This document shows, piece after piece, positions 63,132 through 64,000 of a DNA stretch of 64,000 nucleotides. The stretch is from the NCBI RefSeq assembly GCF_030123065.1, contig NZ_CP126093.1:4470001-4534000 (forward strand), read 5' to 3'. Within the stretch, counting starts at the first letter, position 1. Every line of letters begins with the position of its first letter. The position numbers and the translations under genes are program-made. Below the pieces are notes generated by a model, which did not search any database, was not told the DNA's origin, and saw nothing but the letters and a program-made list of their open reading frames with translations. The stretch is from Neobacillus sp. DY30. Lineage in GTDB: Bacteria > Bacillota > Bacilli > Bacillales > Cytobacillaceae.

Positions 63132-63694
63132 TTTATTTTAATTACCTCATCATTTGTGATGATTTTCGATACTGGAATATCATGCTTTTCAACAGGAAAT
63201 TGCGGAATAACCTGAATATGAAATGCAAGAGATATTGTTTTCCCTGGATAATTCTCTAAATAGCGATCATAGTACCCTCCGCCAAAACCAAGACGAAATC
63301 CCTCTCTTGTATAAGCTAACCCTGGTACAAATAAAAGATCAATATCCTCTGGCTTTACCTCCGTGGTCTCTTCTATTTTAGGTTCAAGTAACCCATAAAA
63401 AACGGATTCAAGCTGCGAAAATTCCGTAATTCTCCAAAAGGATAGAGTCTTCACCTTTGGATCGCACTTCGGAACGACAACCACTTTTCCTGCTTCCCAT
63501 GCTTTTCGGATAATTTGAAATGTATCGACTTCGGGTTCCTTTGAAATTGTGATCCCGATGATGTTCGCAAGCAGCCAATCTTCATCTTTATAGAGAGTGC
63601 TAGCAATTTTATATGAATAATGTTCATAAAAAGGTTTAGTAAGGAGCGCCAGGCTCTCTTTCATTTCTTTACGTATTCGTTTTTTTTCGGACAT
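63128..63694 (-). CDS. fthC: 5-formyltetrahydrofolate cyclo-ligase
   Basis: The enzyme turns 5-formyl-THF into 5,10-methenyl-THF with ATP. The 188-residue product has EKKRIRKEMKESLALL at the start, VVVPKCDPKVKTL, DLLFVPGLAYTREGFRLGFGGGYYDRYL. This is YqgN in B. subtilis. Followed by the DUF92 gene in one unit. Confidence 0.94.
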   Translation of the reverse strand: MSEKKRIRKEMKESLALLTKPFYEHYSYKIASTLYKDEDWLLANIIGITISKEPEVDTFQIIRKAWEAGKVVVVPKCDPKVKTLSFWRITEFSQLESVFYGLLEPKIEETTEVKPEDIDLLFVPGLAYTREGFRLGFGGGYYDRYLENYPGKTISLAFHIQVIPQFPVEKHDIPVSKIITNDEVIKIK

Positions 63695-63730
63695 GTAAAT
63701 CGTAGTCTCCTTATTTTTTTACAACAAAAA

Positions 63731-63754
63731 AAGCAGCAGGAAGCCCTACTGCTT
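63731..63754 (-). terminator. Terminator of rpmG
   Basis: AAGCAG-c-AGG pairs with CCT-a-CTGCTT, then a T-run on the minus strand. Confidence 0.85.
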
Positions 63755-63902
63755 ATTTTGTTTCACGATGTGCTGTTGTACGCTTTTCTCTTGGGCAATA
63801 TTTCTTAAGCTCAAGACGATCAGGGTTGTTACGTTTATTTTTTGTTGAAATATAGTTACGATCTCCACACTCAGTGCAAGCTAACGTAATATTTACACGC
63901 AT
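63753..63902 (-). CDS. rpmG: 50S ribosomal protein L33
   Basis: A 49-residue protein, [20 protein letters not shown] and so on, ending TTAHRETK. It keeps the first zinc pair CTEC and one later Cys (KKYCPRE), as in B. subtilis RpmGA. ATG at 63902 follows GGGAAATTG. The rpmG-fthC order is typical of the region. Confidence 0.96.
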   Translation of the reverse strand: MRVNITLACTECGDRNYISTKNKRNNPDRLELKKYCPREKRTTAHRETK

Positions 63903-64000
63903 GTCAATTTCCCTCCAAACGATTAAGCTAGTTCGTTCATACGACTTTTCTATAATATCATTTTTCAAAAGGAAATGCTAGTGTGTTTTTTAAAAGGTCA

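Overview
The window is chromosomal DNA of a low-GC, endospore-forming Gram-positive bacterium. The spoIIIA operon, splB, strong AGGAGG ribosome sites and the gene order rpmG-fthC-gluP-yqgQ-glcK-yqgT-yqgU-yqgW-yqgX-yqgY-comG-yqzE-yqhG/yqhH-gcv-yqhL-lipM-yqhO-yqhP-yqhR-papA-efp-spoIIIA match the Bacillus subtilis yqg/yqh region. The family Bacillaceae is therefore safe; a closer placement, for example near Neobacillus, is only a guess. No tRNA, rRNA or CRISPR array was seen.

Layout from the left. 1-2406: minus-strand spoIIIA operon (AE partial, AD, AC, AB, AA). 2602-13128: an inserted block between spoIIIAA and efp. It holds a SIMPL-domain gene, a complete minus-strand System I cytochrome c maturation operon (ccmE-F-H-I-like-A-B-C-D-G with two unfamiliar membrane proteins), a diheme cytochrome c and a PCYCGC-motif lipoprotein. 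13315-18311: efp, papA, yqhR, yqhP, yqhO, splB. 18506-28584: a metal block with an HMA/SafE/cupredoxin fusion, a two-component system, copA, copZ, a CcdA/SafE-like membrane protein, a His-rich secreted protein and chrA. Several CsoR-type operators lie in it. 28634-40825: class II ribonucleotide reductase, lipM, yqhL, a 51-bp tandem repeat, gcvPB-gcvPA-gcvT behind a glycine riboswitch, yqhH, yqhG, yqzE. 40894-50795: the comG competence operon, whose first gene is split by a 5.9-kb element carrying a large serine recombinase. 51097-63902: conserved core genes up to rpmG.

Two things stand out. First, the PCYCGC lipoprotein gene has an in-frame UGA exactly where the family, as I recall it, has a cysteine (UGA-Asp-Val-Cys). 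The frame stays open for 44 more recognisable codons, a GC-rich hairpin begins 14 nt after the UGA, and the true stop overlaps the ribosome site of the diheme cytochrome gene. This is a candidate selenoprotein tied to exported cytochrome biogenesis. Second, comGA is cut inside its Walker A motif by an element whose 9-bp direct repeats, once recombined, restore an uninterrupted 357-codon comGA (B. subtilis ComGA is about that length). That makes it a skin-like or comK-prophage-like reversible switch candidate in a gene for DNA uptake. The element has no phage structural genes, only a recombinase, a cargo operon of small proteins, a possible regulator and palindrome-rich spacers.

The Ccm operon is itself unusual for Bacillaceae, which normally use ResB/ResC. 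Its CcmE has Cys in a CxxxY motif in place of the heme-binding His, the hallmark of the System I* variant. All functional statements rest on reading the translated sequence and on remembered family features; no database search was run.
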